Assembly: GCF_017498505.1 (NCBI RefSeq)
Contig: NZ_CP071798.1
Coordinates: forward strand, 1,612,001-1,676,000
DNA length: 64,000 nucleotides
From: Sporosarcina sp. Te-1
Lineage (GTDB): Bacteria > Bacillota > Bacilli > Bacillales_A > Planococcaceae
Reading direction: 5' to 3'
Position numbers and translations under genes: made by a program. Of this stretch, positions 1 to 8,558 are shown piece after piece. The notes beneath the pieces were generated by a model, which saw only the letters and a program-made list of their open reading frames with translations, ran no database searches and was not told the DNA's origin. The first letter of the stretch is position 1; each line of letters opens with the position of its first letter.

Positions 1-49
1 TCGAAAAACAAAAATAGTAATGAACAAAGAAGGGAACGAGGCAGCATGA

Positions 50-316
50 TTGATTGAAAGAGCATTGTTACTAATGATCGTATTACGGATCTTTTCCGGC
101 AGTGTAGATATCACGGCAGCCATGTTAATGTACAAGTTTAATGATTTAGAAAAAGCTTTTTACATCAACACGCTATTGGCTCTTGTAGGACCCTGTGTAT
201 TGATCATCACTACGGCATTTGCATTAATCGGTCTTGCTGAAAAAATTTCTGTCACACGAATGATCTGTCTCTTTGCTGGAATCACGCTAATTCTTATTAG
301 TTTGAAATCCAACTAA
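50..316 (+). CDS. YqhV-like small membrane protein (DUF2619)
   Basis: An 88-residue protein, mostly hydrophobic, with three predicted membrane segments (about residues 5-25, 38-62 and 66-86). The order of motifs (LRIFSGSVDITAA, NTLLALVGPCVLI, then a final helix ending in a short Lys/Asn tail) resembles the DUF2619/YqhV family of Bacillus, whose function is unknown. The only usable start in this frame is TTG at 50, preceded by GAGG about 8 bases upstream. An ATG at 46 is in another frame and stops after three codons, so a TTG start or a small sequence error are both possible. The family assignment is from memory of the family pattern and is fairly likely. Confidence 0.7.
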   Translation: MIERALLLMIVLRIFSGSVDITAAMLMYKFNDLEKAFYINTLLALVGPCVLIITTAFALIGLAEKISVTRMICLFAGITLILISLKSN

Positions 317-392
317 GTGAAATGGGTGGCCGATGGAAGTGCAGGAGACAAAAAATCACAACTATCATGAATATGCTCTTGGTCAACAATAG

Positions 393-546
393 AAAACGCA
401 TTATTATTTCTTTTCATCCACAAGCAAAGTAACAAACAATCGAATTAGCACGCTCGTTATGTACTTCAACGATGTGGAAGAAGGAGAAACTTTCTTCCTT
501 GGAGCACCTGTGATTACCGGTGAAAAGTATGTCTCGACGCAATAAA
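393..546 (+). pseudogene. Remnant of a prolyl 4-hydroxylase (2OG-Fe(II) oxygenase)
   Basis: Reading forward, the frame gives NNRISTLVMYFNDVEEGETF followed at once by GAPVITGEKYVSTQ and a stop. In bacterial prolyl 4-hydroxylases the first stretch is the strand after the metal-binding HxD motif and the second is the C-terminal GAPVxxGEKW region. Here the roughly 30-40 residues between them are missing and the protein ends before the usual Trp-Met-Arg tail, so this is an internally deleted relic. Upstream codons (HYYFFSSTSKVT) fit the preceding HxDFF region, with the metal-binding His-x-Asp changed and a stop further upstream. It should not be functional. Confidence 0.6.
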
Positions 547-572
547 TGAGATAATAAAGAATCAGGTAAAAA

Positions 573-605
573 AGACCGCCTCATGTGAATAGCATGAGGC
601 GGTCT
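573..605 (-). terminator. Rho-independent terminator of the SRPBCC gene
   Basis: A perfect 13-bp stem (573-585 with 593-605) and 7-base loop. On the minus strand it is followed by a T-run (complement of the A-run at 568-573). It lies downstream of the minus-strand gene ending at 660. Confidence 0.85.
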
Positions 606-659
606 GTATACATAAACAGATATGGAGTTTAGAGAAATCACAAACCCGCTCTTCAAACC

Positions 660-1115
660 TTATTTCAAAACCGGCATCTCTTCCCGATTAATTTGGCGAG
701 CAATCTTTTCTGTTAATCGGGTTGCCACTTTTGGCAGCACCATTTTAATAACAGGTGATAACACAGCGCCGGTTAAACCGCCTGCATTCACTTCAATCGT
801 TCCTGTCATCGTTGTCTCCCCCGCTGTTTCTTCAGCAGTGAACTCTCCACTTCCTGTAAAGTTATCCGTAATGCCATTTAATTCGAAGCGAATCATGGAT
901 GGCTCATGGAATTCCGTAATGGTTAACTCCATTTTCACAGTCTTTGTAAATCCTTTAAAATTCCCTTCGAATGTCCAAACTGACTTCTTCTCATTGATTT
1001 GTTCATGCTCCTTATAAGCAGGAACCATCGTAGCCCAGTTTTCAATGTGACTTACATAATTCCATACGTTCTCTACAGATGCAGGAATGATTACAGAATG
1101 CGATGCGATTGCCAT
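660..1115 (-). CDS. SRPBCC/CoxG-family protein
   Basis: A 151-residue single-domain protein. The N-terminal pattern (SHSVIIPASVENVWNYVSHI, then WATMVPAYK) is typical of the SRPBCC/START-like fold: a first strand, then the V/W-W-x-Y-V helix, then the 'W..MVP' turn. The rest (VWTFEGNFKGF, FTGSGEFTAEE, TTMTGTIEVNAGGL) matches the alternating strands of the CoxG subgroup, and the C-terminal helix closes the fold. These domains bind hydrophobic ligands; the ligand cannot be told from sequence. It is monocistronic, with its own terminator. The ATG at 1115 is the first start in the frame. Confidence 0.75.
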   Translation of the reverse strand: MAIASHSVIIPASVENVWNYVSHIENWATMVPAYKEHEQINEKKSVWTFEGNFKGFTKTVKMELTITEFHEPSMIRFELNGITDNFTGSGEFTAEETAGETTMTGTIEVNAGGLTGAVLSPVIKMVLPKVATRLTEKIARQINREEMPVLK

Positions 1116-1285
1116 ACATTTTCACTACTTTCTTCTCAATTAATAATGGGACTGCACAACAATCATTTTAGCATTTTAACTGTTAAAATTCACCTTTCTG
1201 TTGGGGTAATTTAAATTGCAGGCACCTGTTTGGGACAATAAAGCAAGCTGTTCGCAACTTCTAAGTGGGCTCGGCAAAACATTGA

Positions 1286-1924
1286 TTACAGTTGAATAAT
1301 TCTGTGACACTTATTTGCAACCTCAGGATCGTGTGTGACAATCACAAGTGTCTTACCTTCTTTATTCAATCCTCTCAACAGTTCTATAATTTCATCTCTA
1401 TTTTCAGCATCTAAAGAACCCGTAGGCTCATCTGCTAAGATCAATTCAGAAGGTTTCAAGAGTAATCTAGCAATGGATAGTCTTTGTTGTTCACCACCAG
1501 ATAGCTTGTAAACTTTTTGAGAGACCGGAATCGAAAGTCCGACTTTTTGAAGCGCTTCTATCATTAGTTGGTTTCTCTTCTTTTTACTTCTCTCAATATA
1601 GGTCAAAGGAATCTCCAAGTTCGTACCAACCGAATAGTGATCTATTAAAGCGAAATTTTGAAATAAATATGATATTTTGTTCCTCAACATTTTAGTTTTT
1701 TTACTCACCTTATAATTGGTTGTATTTTCGCCAAATAGGGAAATTGTGCCGCTGTCCTGTTTGTCTAACAACCCCATCAAATTTAAAATTGTAGTTTTTC
1801 CGCTACCGCTCTTTCCTACAATCGCCACCATTTCTCCTTTGTTTATTGTTAAATTTAAATTGTTAAATATGATATGGTCCTTATATCTTTTGGTCACGTT
1901 GCTAAATTTACAAATCTCATACAA
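1286..1924 (-). CDS. ABC transporter ATP-binding subunit, bacteriocin locus
   Basis: A 212-residue ABC ATPase with Walker A GKSGSGKTT (about residues 37-45), Q-loop FQNF, signature LSGGEQQR and Walker B LILADEPTGSLD, then the H-loop THD. It has the size and motifs of MacB/LolD-type ATPases that serve ABC-3 permeases and bacteriocin-associated membrane proteins. The start is TTG at 1924, with a strong GGAGGTG about 10 bases upstream. It begins 2 bases after the stop of the large membrane gene and so is translationally linked to it. The Lcn972-type bacteriocin gene lies upstream in the same direction, which suggests self-immunity or export. Confidence 0.85.
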   Translation of the reverse strand: MYEICKFSNVTKRYKDHIIFNNLNLTINKGEMVAIVGKSGSGKTTILNLMGLLDKQDSGTISLFGENTTNYKVSKKTKMLRNKISYLFQNFALIDHYSVGTNLEIPLTYIERSKKKRNQLMIEALQKVGLSIPVSQKVYKLSGGEQQRLSIARLLLKPSELILADEPTGSLDAENRDEIIELLRGLNKEGKTLVIVTHDPEVANKCHRIIQL

Positions 1925-1926
1925 CT

Positions 1927-4133
1927 TTAAGCACCTCCTTTAATTACCTCTCTACTTTTCTTGTTTTCAATTAATAGGATGAATAAGCTTGCAAGGATTA
2001 ATTCAATACATAATAAAATCGACAAGCACAAATAAAAATACGGTTCTAAAAATGCGTAAATCTTCAATACGTTTATACCATAGCAAAGGAGTACAACAGA
2101 TGAATAGCTAATTAGAATCCAATACAAATACGGTAAATATGTTCTTATAAAACCAACACCTAATAAACGTTTTATTGAAAAAAGTTTTTGATTTTTATTA
2201 AAATAAATGATAGCACTTTGGATAGCTATGAATGAAAAAACAAGTAATGTTGCAAAAAACTGATTCAGTAACTTTGTAATTTCTTTTCTTGCATACTCAA
2301 CTTCATTTTTGATAAATTGATTAAAACTTGTTATTTTAATACGATCATCAAGTTTATTTTCTTTAAGTGCATCTTCTAATATTCTATTAGTATCAGAAAT
2401 GCTTCCATTCTGTAATTTCAATTTTAGTGGATCACGCAATGCACGTCCTTTTATACCACCTCGGTATGTAAATAAATAGTTATTAAGAGTTTTTACCTGA
2501 ATGATTGGATCCAAAATAACGTTATCTTCTGCCGGAAACACTTCTGGATTCATACTGAATATTTCTTGGTTGTTTTGCAGCCATACAATTTTTATTTCTT
2601 GTCCCACATCGGGACTCAAGTAAAAATCTCTGTATTTTTTTTCATTGAAATATTCTTGTATATCATTCTCTCTGTCTCTATATTTGTCGGGGACCAGAAA
2701 AATCCAGTCTTCAGTTTTCTCTGTTATGGAAACTTGGTCACCATTTATATCAAATATAGGATATTTATTTAAAAAGTTAGGATTCACTGTAATAGAAAGA
2801 ATTCCAGTGTGATTCCTATTGATAAATATTGTCTCTTCTTCGTAATTGCCGGCATCCACATATAAGGAGCCGAGAGAGTTAAAATTTGGATAAAGATAAA
2901 ATAAGAGCTTGTCACTTTTTGATAGTTCCGACTCATACTCGCCTAGCGTATACGCTTGTGTGTGTCCTGTATAAGCTTGAACAATGCCATAATCATTTGC
3001 TATCCCTTGCCAATCTTTATCTTCCATCCTTTCATGCTGGCTAAGATACTGAAGTTGCATTCGTTTCATTTCCTGTTTTTCATGCATAATTTGCGTACCA
3101 AGACTAGCCAATATAATGATACAACCAATCTTTATACACAGATTGAGAGAAATGATAACAGCTGTCTCTCTTTTATCCTTGATTGAGTCACTTATTTTGA
3201 AAGTATTAATGTAAATTGAACCAATGAATGAAAAAAATATTAATATCATAAACGTAAGAATTAAATTTTGGTATGCTATCGAAAGAAAATAGATGGAAGG
3301 AGCTTGAGCGTAGGATATAAAGAAAACAACTAATAACGAAATCAAAAATATAGTAATAATTTTCCTTCCTATTAATCGCCACCATATATATGCGGACCGA
3401 AAACCATGTAACTTATATATACCTACTTCTTTTGTGGAAACATGTAAATAATATAGTATTAAAAACACTACTCCTATAAGTAGTATAGCTTGTTCTTTTT
3501 TCAAGTTCGCAAGACTTTTCAGAGTAAAAAAACCTTCTTGAGGCTCAATGCTTGCTTCGCCTGTTAAAAAATCTGCATTCGTATATTCTTCACCTTTCCA
3601 ACCGATCCCTTCTAAATAGTCGTTAATTCCTCTAATAAAATTATTCATAAATAATGTAGTTTGAGCATCAGAGTTTGCTTCGAGAAAGTACCGACCTGAC
3701 GTTGGGAGATATCGATAGGAAGATTCAAGGGGTTCAACTTTGATGAGTTGATCTTTATCGAAATAATCAATGAGTCCAATTTGATTCGAATTTTTTTTTG
3801 CTGATTCTGTTGATAAAAAGTATTTTTCTTCGAGTGTTTCTTTGGACTTAAGTTCTCTTCCTTCTTTTACATAAATATATTTATAGAAATTCGTGTCCAA
3901 TAACGAGCAGACCTAAAAAGATTAACATTGGATTCTATCGCGGCTTTTTTTAATAAAGGGAAAATAATTTCCGAATCCTCCAGTACTTCATCTTCCGGAA
4001 TAAAGAAAGGTTTTGCAACATCTCTTTCAAACGTAGCTAGTTTTTCAAACTCCATATTTTTGACCTGTTCAATAGAGGAGTAAATTGAAAAAGAAAAAAA
4101 TAATATAATTGCGATAGCTATAACCTTTCTCAC
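1927..4133 (-). pseudogene. Bacteriocin-associated membrane protein (DUF1430-like), frameshifted
   Basis: Two reading frames together encode one polytopic membrane protein of about 730 residues. The first (4133 to about 3890) has an N-terminal membrane helix (MRKVIAIAIILFFSFSIYSS) and ends by running out of frame. The second (about 3900 to 1927) continues with TNFYKYIYVKEG and carries further helices near residues 138-152, 172-200, 208-230, 250-268, 550-570, 585-610 and 620-645 of that frame. This layout (signal-like helix, extracytoplasmic domain, FtsX-like helices) is that of the bacteriocin-associated integral membrane/immunity proteins found with lactococcin 972. A single-base indel near 3890-3900 separates the frames. 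It may be a sequencing error, a mutation or, less likely, programmed frameshifting. The ABC ATPase follows after 2 bases. Confidence 0.7.
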
Positions 4134-4167
4134 TCTACATACATTCCTTTCTAAACCAAATAAAAAA

Positions 4168-4209
4168 ACAGGATTAGGTTGAGGTTTGTGAACAGAACCC
4201 TAATCCTGT
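4168..4209 (-). terminator. Terminator/attenuator between bacteriocin and immunity genes
   Basis: An 11-bp perfect stem (4168-4178 with 4199-4209) with a 20-base loop, followed on the minus strand by a T-run (A-run at 4162-4167). Its place between the bacteriocin gene and the membrane/ATPase genes suggests an attenuator that gives more bacteriocin than immunity transcript. Confidence 0.7.
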
Positions 4210-4223
4210 ACGTTGCATCTTAA

Positions 4224-4604
4224 TCAAGGAGTACAGCTAAGGTTATAATACGCATACCCTGTATCATTAGTCTTCGCTGACTGTGACGCTTTAGATTCCT
4301 TATCAGGTCCTACACAATCTCTATCTGGTGTTCTAGATCCAAGTTGAGCCGATGAGCCATGGTTTTTATCTGGGTGCCAGTAATTAGAATAGACTGTCTT
4401 CGTTCCACTCTTTGTACTTGTTCCATACGACCAAGTACCGCCATCCACTTTCTGACTTGCAAAAGGAGTGATCTGCTCATTTGTTAGAGCTATTCCTCCT
4501 CCTTTTGTGTTTGCCTCATCATTAGAAGCAGAAACTGATGCGATAGATAAGATACTAACTGCAAAGAAAGTCATTGCAATACCTGCTACTCTAGTTAGAC
4601 GCAT
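4224..4604 (-). CDS. Lactococcin 972-family bacteriocin precursor
   Basis: A 126-residue secreted peptide. An N-terminal signal peptide (MRLTRVAGIAMTFFAVSILS, then an A-S-V-S-A-S cleavage region) is followed by a short pro-segment. The mature part has the hallmark of the Lcn972 family: VDGGTWSYGTS, VYSNYWHPDKNHGSSAQLG and a C-terminal YAYYNL. Lcn972 binds lipid II and blocks septum formation in lactococci. The start ATG at 4604 is chosen because GGAGGTG lies 7 bases upstream; the open frame extends three codons further. Two cysteines (in DRDCVG and LSCTP) are present and could form a disulphide. The downstream membrane protein and ABC ATPase complete the usual three-gene locus. Confidence 0.85.
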   Translation of the reverse strand: MRLTRVAGIAMTFFAVSILSIASVSASNDEANTKGGGIALTNEQITPFASQKVDGGTWSYGTSTKSGTKTVYSNYWHPDKNHGSSAQLGSRTPDRDCVGPDKESKASQSAKTNDTGYAYYNLSCTP

Positions 4605-4868
4605 TAAAATCACCTCCTAATTTTTATAATTCTCACTATAAATCATATTTCTATAATTGTAAATTAATTTACTGGTTATTATTTCAAATTGATAATTAAG
4701 ATAGATATTTTTATACAAAAGCAGTTCTTTTTTTACACAAAAAGAACAAATTTTCAATTAAATTAAACAGGTTAAAAACGATTACAAAATAGGCCATTAT
4801 TCCTTTCTTTTGAACCGATTGATAAACAATCACCAATACACTTATCGCCTTGGGAAAACTTTGTTTTC

Positions 4869-5105
4869 TTGCCGTTATGGTGTTTTATAGTCTTTCTTCC
4901 CTTCGTATTCTTCTATGGAATTTTAGTGATATTTCTTAAAGAATTTCTTGAACGAATAATAAAAACAAGAAGTTTCATTTTAGATGTTATTTTTTGTGTC
5001 TTGGCATCTTTCCTTCTTATCCCTGTACTTCCTGGTTGGTTAAAAGAAGCAGCTAATCACACTGGTTATCAATTTTTAATAAATCCTTATTATCTCATCC
5101 CCTAG
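4869..5105 (+). CDS. Small hydrophobic ORF, possibly a truncated membrane protein
   Basis: The frame has two to three strongly hydrophobic segments (LWCFIVFLPFVFFYGILVIFL and FILDVIFCVLASFLLIPVLP) separated by a basic stretch, like a small membrane protein. However the open frame extends upstream to about 4776 without any convincing start codon, and no Shine-Dalgarno site precedes the TTG at 4869. It may be the 3' part of a decayed gene. No family recognised. Confidence 0.25.
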   Translation: MPLWCFIVFLPFVFFYGILVIFLKEFLERIIKTRSFILDVIFCVLASFLLIPVLPGWLKEAANHTGYQFLINPYYLIP

Positions 5106-5236
5106 TGTAGACAAAAGGGCTGGAAATCAATTTGCTGCACACACATATTAATTTTGCCTTCCTTGATCATACGAATAATTGATTCTTTCAGGTCTTGTTC
5201 AAGGCCATCCCTATTATTAAGTATTTTGAAATAAAT

Positions 5237-5455
5237 CTATTTCGGCTTACACTCAAAAGAATAACTGCTTGTGACATTATTATGAATTTCTAATATGGCT
5301 TCCCCCCCATTATCATAGCAACCAGTGAGCAATAAATTAATCGCTTTATTATTGAAATAGCTATTGGCAAGCGTCATCAAAGATACTGCAAATAAAGCAA
5401 TCACTACAAGCCATAAAACGCCTTCTAAATGCCTTTTAAGGATGCTTATTTTCAT
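5237..5455 (-). CDS. Small membrane-anchored protein, unknown
   Basis: A 72-residue protein with one N-terminal membrane segment (about residues 12-32, GVLWLVVIALFAVSLMTLA) and a short external domain with two cysteines (TGCYDNGG and FECKPK), which could pair outside the cell. The start ATG at 5455 has an excellent AGGAGGGG site just upstream, so the gene is very likely translated. It is the middle of a run of small minus-strand genes (5237-6222). No family recognised; the pattern resembles many short exported Bacillales proteins. Confidence 0.55.
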   Translation of the reverse strand: MKISILKRHLEGVLWLVVIALFAVSLMTLANSYFNNKAINLLLTGCYDNGGEAILEIHNNVTSSYSFECKPK

Positions 5456-5517
5456 CCCCTCCTTTATTTCAACGAACTAACACAATAATTGCATAGTATA
5501 GATGTGGCAATGAGTAA

Positions 5518-5805
5518 TTATTTCTTACCTTTTTGTTCTAAAAGTATAGGTGCTATATTTAGTATGATAGAAACAACTGTCAAAAACCATAATGCCTTTT
5601 CCATTCCAGGTACTACATCCATTAAAGCTGCCCAATCTTCTACTTTTACCCACCTAGATACAAGACTGTATTCTGCACAAAGTGTTAATGCTGTAAATGA
5701 TAAGCCCATCGCCATTGCAAGCTTATAATCCTTCCCCATTTTATACATGTAAAGATTGGTAATAGTAGCTATTATTGCAGTGACACCAAATATCATAAAT
5801 AACAT
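5518..5805 (-). CDS. Small integral membrane protein, unknown
   Basis: A 95-residue protein with three membrane segments: residues 1-19 (LFMIFGVTAIIATITNLYMY), 31-48 (AMGLSFTALTLCAEYSL) and 69-88 (ALWFLTVVSIILNIAPILL), ending in a basic tail. GGAGG lies just upstream of the ATG at 5805. It shares direction with its neighbours on both sides, with small gaps, so it may form a loose operon with the lipoprotein gene upstream and the 72-residue protein downstream. No functional motif was seen. Confidence 0.6.
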   Translation of the reverse strand: MLFMIFGVTAIIATITNLYMYKMGKDYKLAMAMGLSFTALTLCAEYSLVSRWVKVEDWAALMDVVPGMEKALWFLTVVSIILNIAPILLEQKGKK

Positions 5806-5835
5806 TACAAACCTCCATATATTTTTATTTATGGG

Positions 5836-6222
5836 TTAGTATTTCTCAATTTTAATTATTATATTTTCTTCACTAATCGTTACGTTTTCTGTTTCAGCAA
5901 CTTTCTTTATAGAATCTTCAACTATTTGTTGAATCAACCTTTCATCAACTTTTACATCCTTCGGGAAACCTACTGATACATCAATACTTCCTGCACCACT
6001 ACCTACCATGATTGCTATTACATCCTCCTCAATTGCGGTTTGTTCTGTAATAGATACTATTATTTTTTCATGTAGTTCAGATAATATTTTTCCCGGTTCA
6101 CTTTCTACTGCGCCTTGTTCACTTTCTATTACTTGAATATGTTCTTCGCTCTCGCTTCCATTACATCCAGCCATTAAAATTGAACTAAATAAAACTCCTG
6201 AAAATATAGCTTGCTTCATCAT
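5836..6222 (-). CDS. Putative lipoprotein, unknown
   Basis: A 128-residue protein beginning MMKQAIFSGVLFSSILMAGC: a basic n-region, hydrophobic core and lipobox L-M-A-G-C, so it should be processed by signal peptidase II and anchored to the outer face of the membrane. The open frame extends 13 codons further upstream, but the start at 6222 is preferred because a GGGGG-rich site lies about 9 bases before it and because this places the signal peptide at the N terminus. The mature part is acidic, followed by a folded region (SIDVSVGFPKDVKVDERLIQ and VTISEENIIIKIEKY). It is not a recognised family. Confidence 0.6.
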   Translation of the reverse strand: MMKQAIFSGVLFSSILMAGCNGSESEEHIQVIESEQGAVESEPGKILSELHEKIIVSITEQTAIEEDVIAIMVGSGAGSIDVSVGFPKDVKVDERLIQQIVEDSIKKVAETENVTISEENIIIKIEKY

Positions 6223-6411
6223 TCCTAAATTCCCCCTTAAAAAATATAGTGCGCATTTCATAAAAAATTCTCTATACTAAGCTTGACGGTATCCATTGGT
6301 AAAAGTTCCAAATTGATACACAACCCAATTGTTTAATATGAAAAGGAGCCGTCTTGCAATTTAATGATCTTCAATTAACTAATAAGGAAGATGTATATGT
6401 AATGTTTCCCA

Positions 6412-6440
6412 TTGCATTCTCAATAATATTGTCCTATAAT
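6412..6440 (+). promoter_or_regulatory. Promoter of the lysine-riboswitch/permease transcript
   Basis: TTGCAT at 6412-6417 and TATAAT at 6435-6440 are separated by 17 bases, placing the start of transcription about 20 bases before the riboswitch. Confidence 0.7.
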
Positions 6441-6468
6441 TTATACATCAATTAAATACTCCCATTTA

Positions 6469-6647
6469 CCGATGGGATAGAGGCTGCTGCTTATAAGAGT
6501 AGGACGGACGAGATTTGATGAGATTGTTGACTCCGTTTGAAAGGATAAGTTGCCGAAGTGTGGGTAGATCATTGGATATCCATGCTGGTGATGTTTTCGA
6601 ACAGGAACATCATTGTCACGTTTTACAACGTGGAGAACTATCTTCGG
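6469..6647 (+). promoter_or_regulatory. Lysine riboswitch (L box)
   Basis: The stretch contains the conserved L-box blocks in order: GATAGAGGCTGC near 6476, AAGAGTA near 6495, a GAGATTTGATGAGA arm, TTGAAAGGATAAGTTGCCGAAG near 6537-6558, CTGG near 6584, and a closing P1 strand. P1 forms between CCGA/GATAG at the 5' end and CTATC/TCGG at 6638-6647. These blocks are diagnostic of the lysine aptamer, which binds L-lysine and usually promotes termination when lysine is abundant. A terminator hairpin follows at 6669 and an amino-acid permease gene 55 bases after that, so the target is expected to be lysine uptake. Confidence 0.9.
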
Positions 6648-6668
6648 AAGGATTAACGCACTTATCTT

Positions 6669-6710
6669 ACAGCCGTCGATTTTCTTCGATGGCTGTTTTT
6701 TATTTGGGGT
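6669..6710 (+). terminator. Riboswitch expression-platform terminator
   Basis: A stem ACAGCCGTCGA/TCGATGGCTG followed by TTTTTT lies between the aptamer and the permease start, as expected for transcriptional control by lysine. Confidence 0.85.
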
Positions 6711-6764
6711 ATACTACTTACATTTGTAGTGACCCCCTTCCGCTAAATAAAAGGAGTGGACAAC

Positions 6765-8213
6765 TTGGAGAGCAACACAACATCTACAAATGCACCTCAA
6801 TTGAAAAGAACATTGAAAGCCCGTCATCTGATGATGATTTCCCTTGGTGGATCGATCGGAACCGGCATTTTCTTGGCCAGCGGCGGTGCCATTCATACGG
6901 CTGGACCTGGAGGCGCATTGGTAGCCTATGCAGCTGTCGGTATTATGGTTTACTTCCTCATGACGAGCCTTGCGGAAATGGCCGCTTTTATGCCGGTATC
7001 AGGTTCCTTTAAAGAATATGCGACTCGATTTGTCGATCCAGCATTCGGGTTTGCGATTGGCTGGAATTATTGGTACAACTGGGCGATCACAATTGCCGCA
7101 GAGCTGGCGGCTGTTGTGTTGATCATGAAATTCTGGTTTCCGGATAGTCCTTCATTTTTATGGAGCGGACTTGCGCTTCTGATCATGTTTGGCTTCAACT
7201 ATATGTCCGTCAAAGGGTTTGGAGAAGCGGAATTTTGGTTTTCACTTATTAAAGTAGTGACTGTCATCATCTTCATCATTACCGGGTTATTGATGATCTT
7301 TGGCATTATGGGCGATGAAGCGATCGGGTTCTCGAACTTCACGATTGACGACGCACCATTCAATGGAGGATTCTTTGCCATCCTCGGCATTTTCATGGCA
7401 GCCGGCTTTTCATTCCAAGGTACGGAATTGCTTGGCGTGGCTGCCGGGGAGAGTGAAAATCCGGAAAAGACGATCCCGAAAGCGGTCAACTCCGTATTTT
7501 GGCGCATCCTGCTTTTCTACATCTTTGCGATCTTCGTTATTGGGATGATTATTCCGTATACGGATGCACGATTATTGAGCGAGTCGGTTTCTGTCAGTCC
7601 CTTCACACTCGTCTTCGAACGGGCTGGGTTTGCGTTTGCCGCTTCCGTTATGAACGCCATCATTTTGACGGCCGTCTTATCTGCAGGGAATTCCGGAATG
7701 TATGCTTCCACGCGTATGCTTTGGGATTTAGCACGTAGTGGGAATGCACCGAAGTTCTTAGGGAAATTGGATAAGCGAGGCGTGCCGGTCAATGCGTTGA
7801 TCGCCACGACATTAGTCGGCTCCCTTGCCTTCCTCTCCACTTTCTTCGGTGACGGTGCGGTGTACGTCTGGCTGTTGAACGCATCGGGAATGGCTGGCTT
7901 TGTTACGTGGCTTGGGATTGCGATCAGTCACTACCGTTTCAGAAGGGCCTATATTGCGCAAGGCAGGAATCTGTCGGATCTTCCGTATCGCGCAAAATGG
8001 TTCCCACTCGGTCCTTTGCTTGCACTGGTCCTATGTCTCTTCATCATTGCCGGCCAAAACTTCCAAGCCTTTACGGGCGATAAAATCGATTGGAACGGCG
8101 CGCTCGTTTCCTATATCGGCCTCCCCCTCTTCTTGATCGTTTGGCTGATTTATAAAGTGAAGTATAAGACAAAGTTGGTTCCGTTGAAGGACTGTGATTT
8201 TGAAAACAAATGA
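6765..8213 (+). CDS. lysP: Lysine-specific amino acid permease (APC family)
   Basis: A protein of about 482 residues with around 12 membrane helices. The N-terminal LKARHLMMISLGGSIGTGIFLASG is the classic first helix of amino acid-polyamine-organocation (AAT subfamily) permeases, and the PGGALVAYAAVGIMVYFLMTSLAEMA and GSFKEYATRFVDPAFGFAIGWNYW segments match LysP. Substrate assignment to lysine rests mainly on the L-box riboswitch upstream. The start chosen is TTG at 6765, 8 bases after AAGGAG; the GTG at 6756 overlaps that ribosome-binding site. A strong terminator follows at 8221. Confidence 0.88.
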   Translation: MESNTTSTNAPQLKRTLKARHLMMISLGGSIGTGIFLASGGAIHTAGPGGALVAYAAVGIMVYFLMTSLAEMAAFMPVSGSFKEYATRFVDPAFGFAIGWNYWYNWAITIAAELAAVVLIMKFWFPDSPSFLWSGLALLIMFGFNYMSVKGFGEAEFWFSLIKVVTVIIFIITGLLMIFGIMGDEAIGFSNFTIDDAPFNGGFFAILGIFMAAGFSFQGTELLGVAAGESENPEKTIPKAVNSVFWRILLFYIFAIFVIGMIIPYTDARLLSESVSVSPFTLVFERAGFAFAASVMNAIILTAVLSAGNSGMYASTRMLWDLARSGNAPKFLGKLDKRGVPVNALIATTLVGSLAFLSTFFGDGAVYVWLLNASGMAGFVTWLGIAISHYRFRRAYIAQGRNLSDLPYRAKWFPLGPLLALVLCLFIIAGQNFQAFTGDKIDWNGALVSYIGLPLFLIVWLIYKVKYKTKLVPLKDCDFENK

Positions 8214-8220
8214 TGAGTTG

Positions 8221-8269
8221 AAAAACAGCTGGATGAGAGAGGATTTGCCTCTTCATTCGGCTGTTTTTT
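8221..8269 (+). terminator. Terminator after the lysine permease
   Basis: AAAAACAGC and GGCTGTTTTTTT close a GC-containing stem about 8 bases after the stop. The same A-rich 'aaaaacagccgg...gagag' hairpin design recurs at 31239-31291 and 39564-39610. Confidence 0.8.
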
Positions 8270-8558
8270 TATTTGGTATTAGCAAATTTGTAGTTTAGAG
8301 TACCAGGTTTTGATTGAATCACCGAATTATTTTAGAACTTGGCACCATTTATTAGACAAAATACATCGCAAATAATTACTCGAAGTCGAAAGTCAAAAAC
8401 ACCTAAAATCAATTACATATTTTATTCATAAAGTATAAACGAGCAAATACTCATATCCGACCTTGGAGAAATCTAGTTGACTGGAACTTCCAAGGTCTTA
8501 CGGCTAACTAGAATAATATACAAAAAAGCAGCCTCCCAGTTTAAACATTGGAAACCAC

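Noticed and set aside
1204..1285. Possible mobile-element end with CAGGCACCTG
   Set aside because: A single short palindromic match with no partner end or transposase nearby; too weak to call.
6515..7012. Plus-strand open frame of 165 codons across the lysine riboswitch
   Set aside because: It lies over the aptamer, terminator and start of lysP in another frame, with no coding character; the RNA structure explains the sequence.
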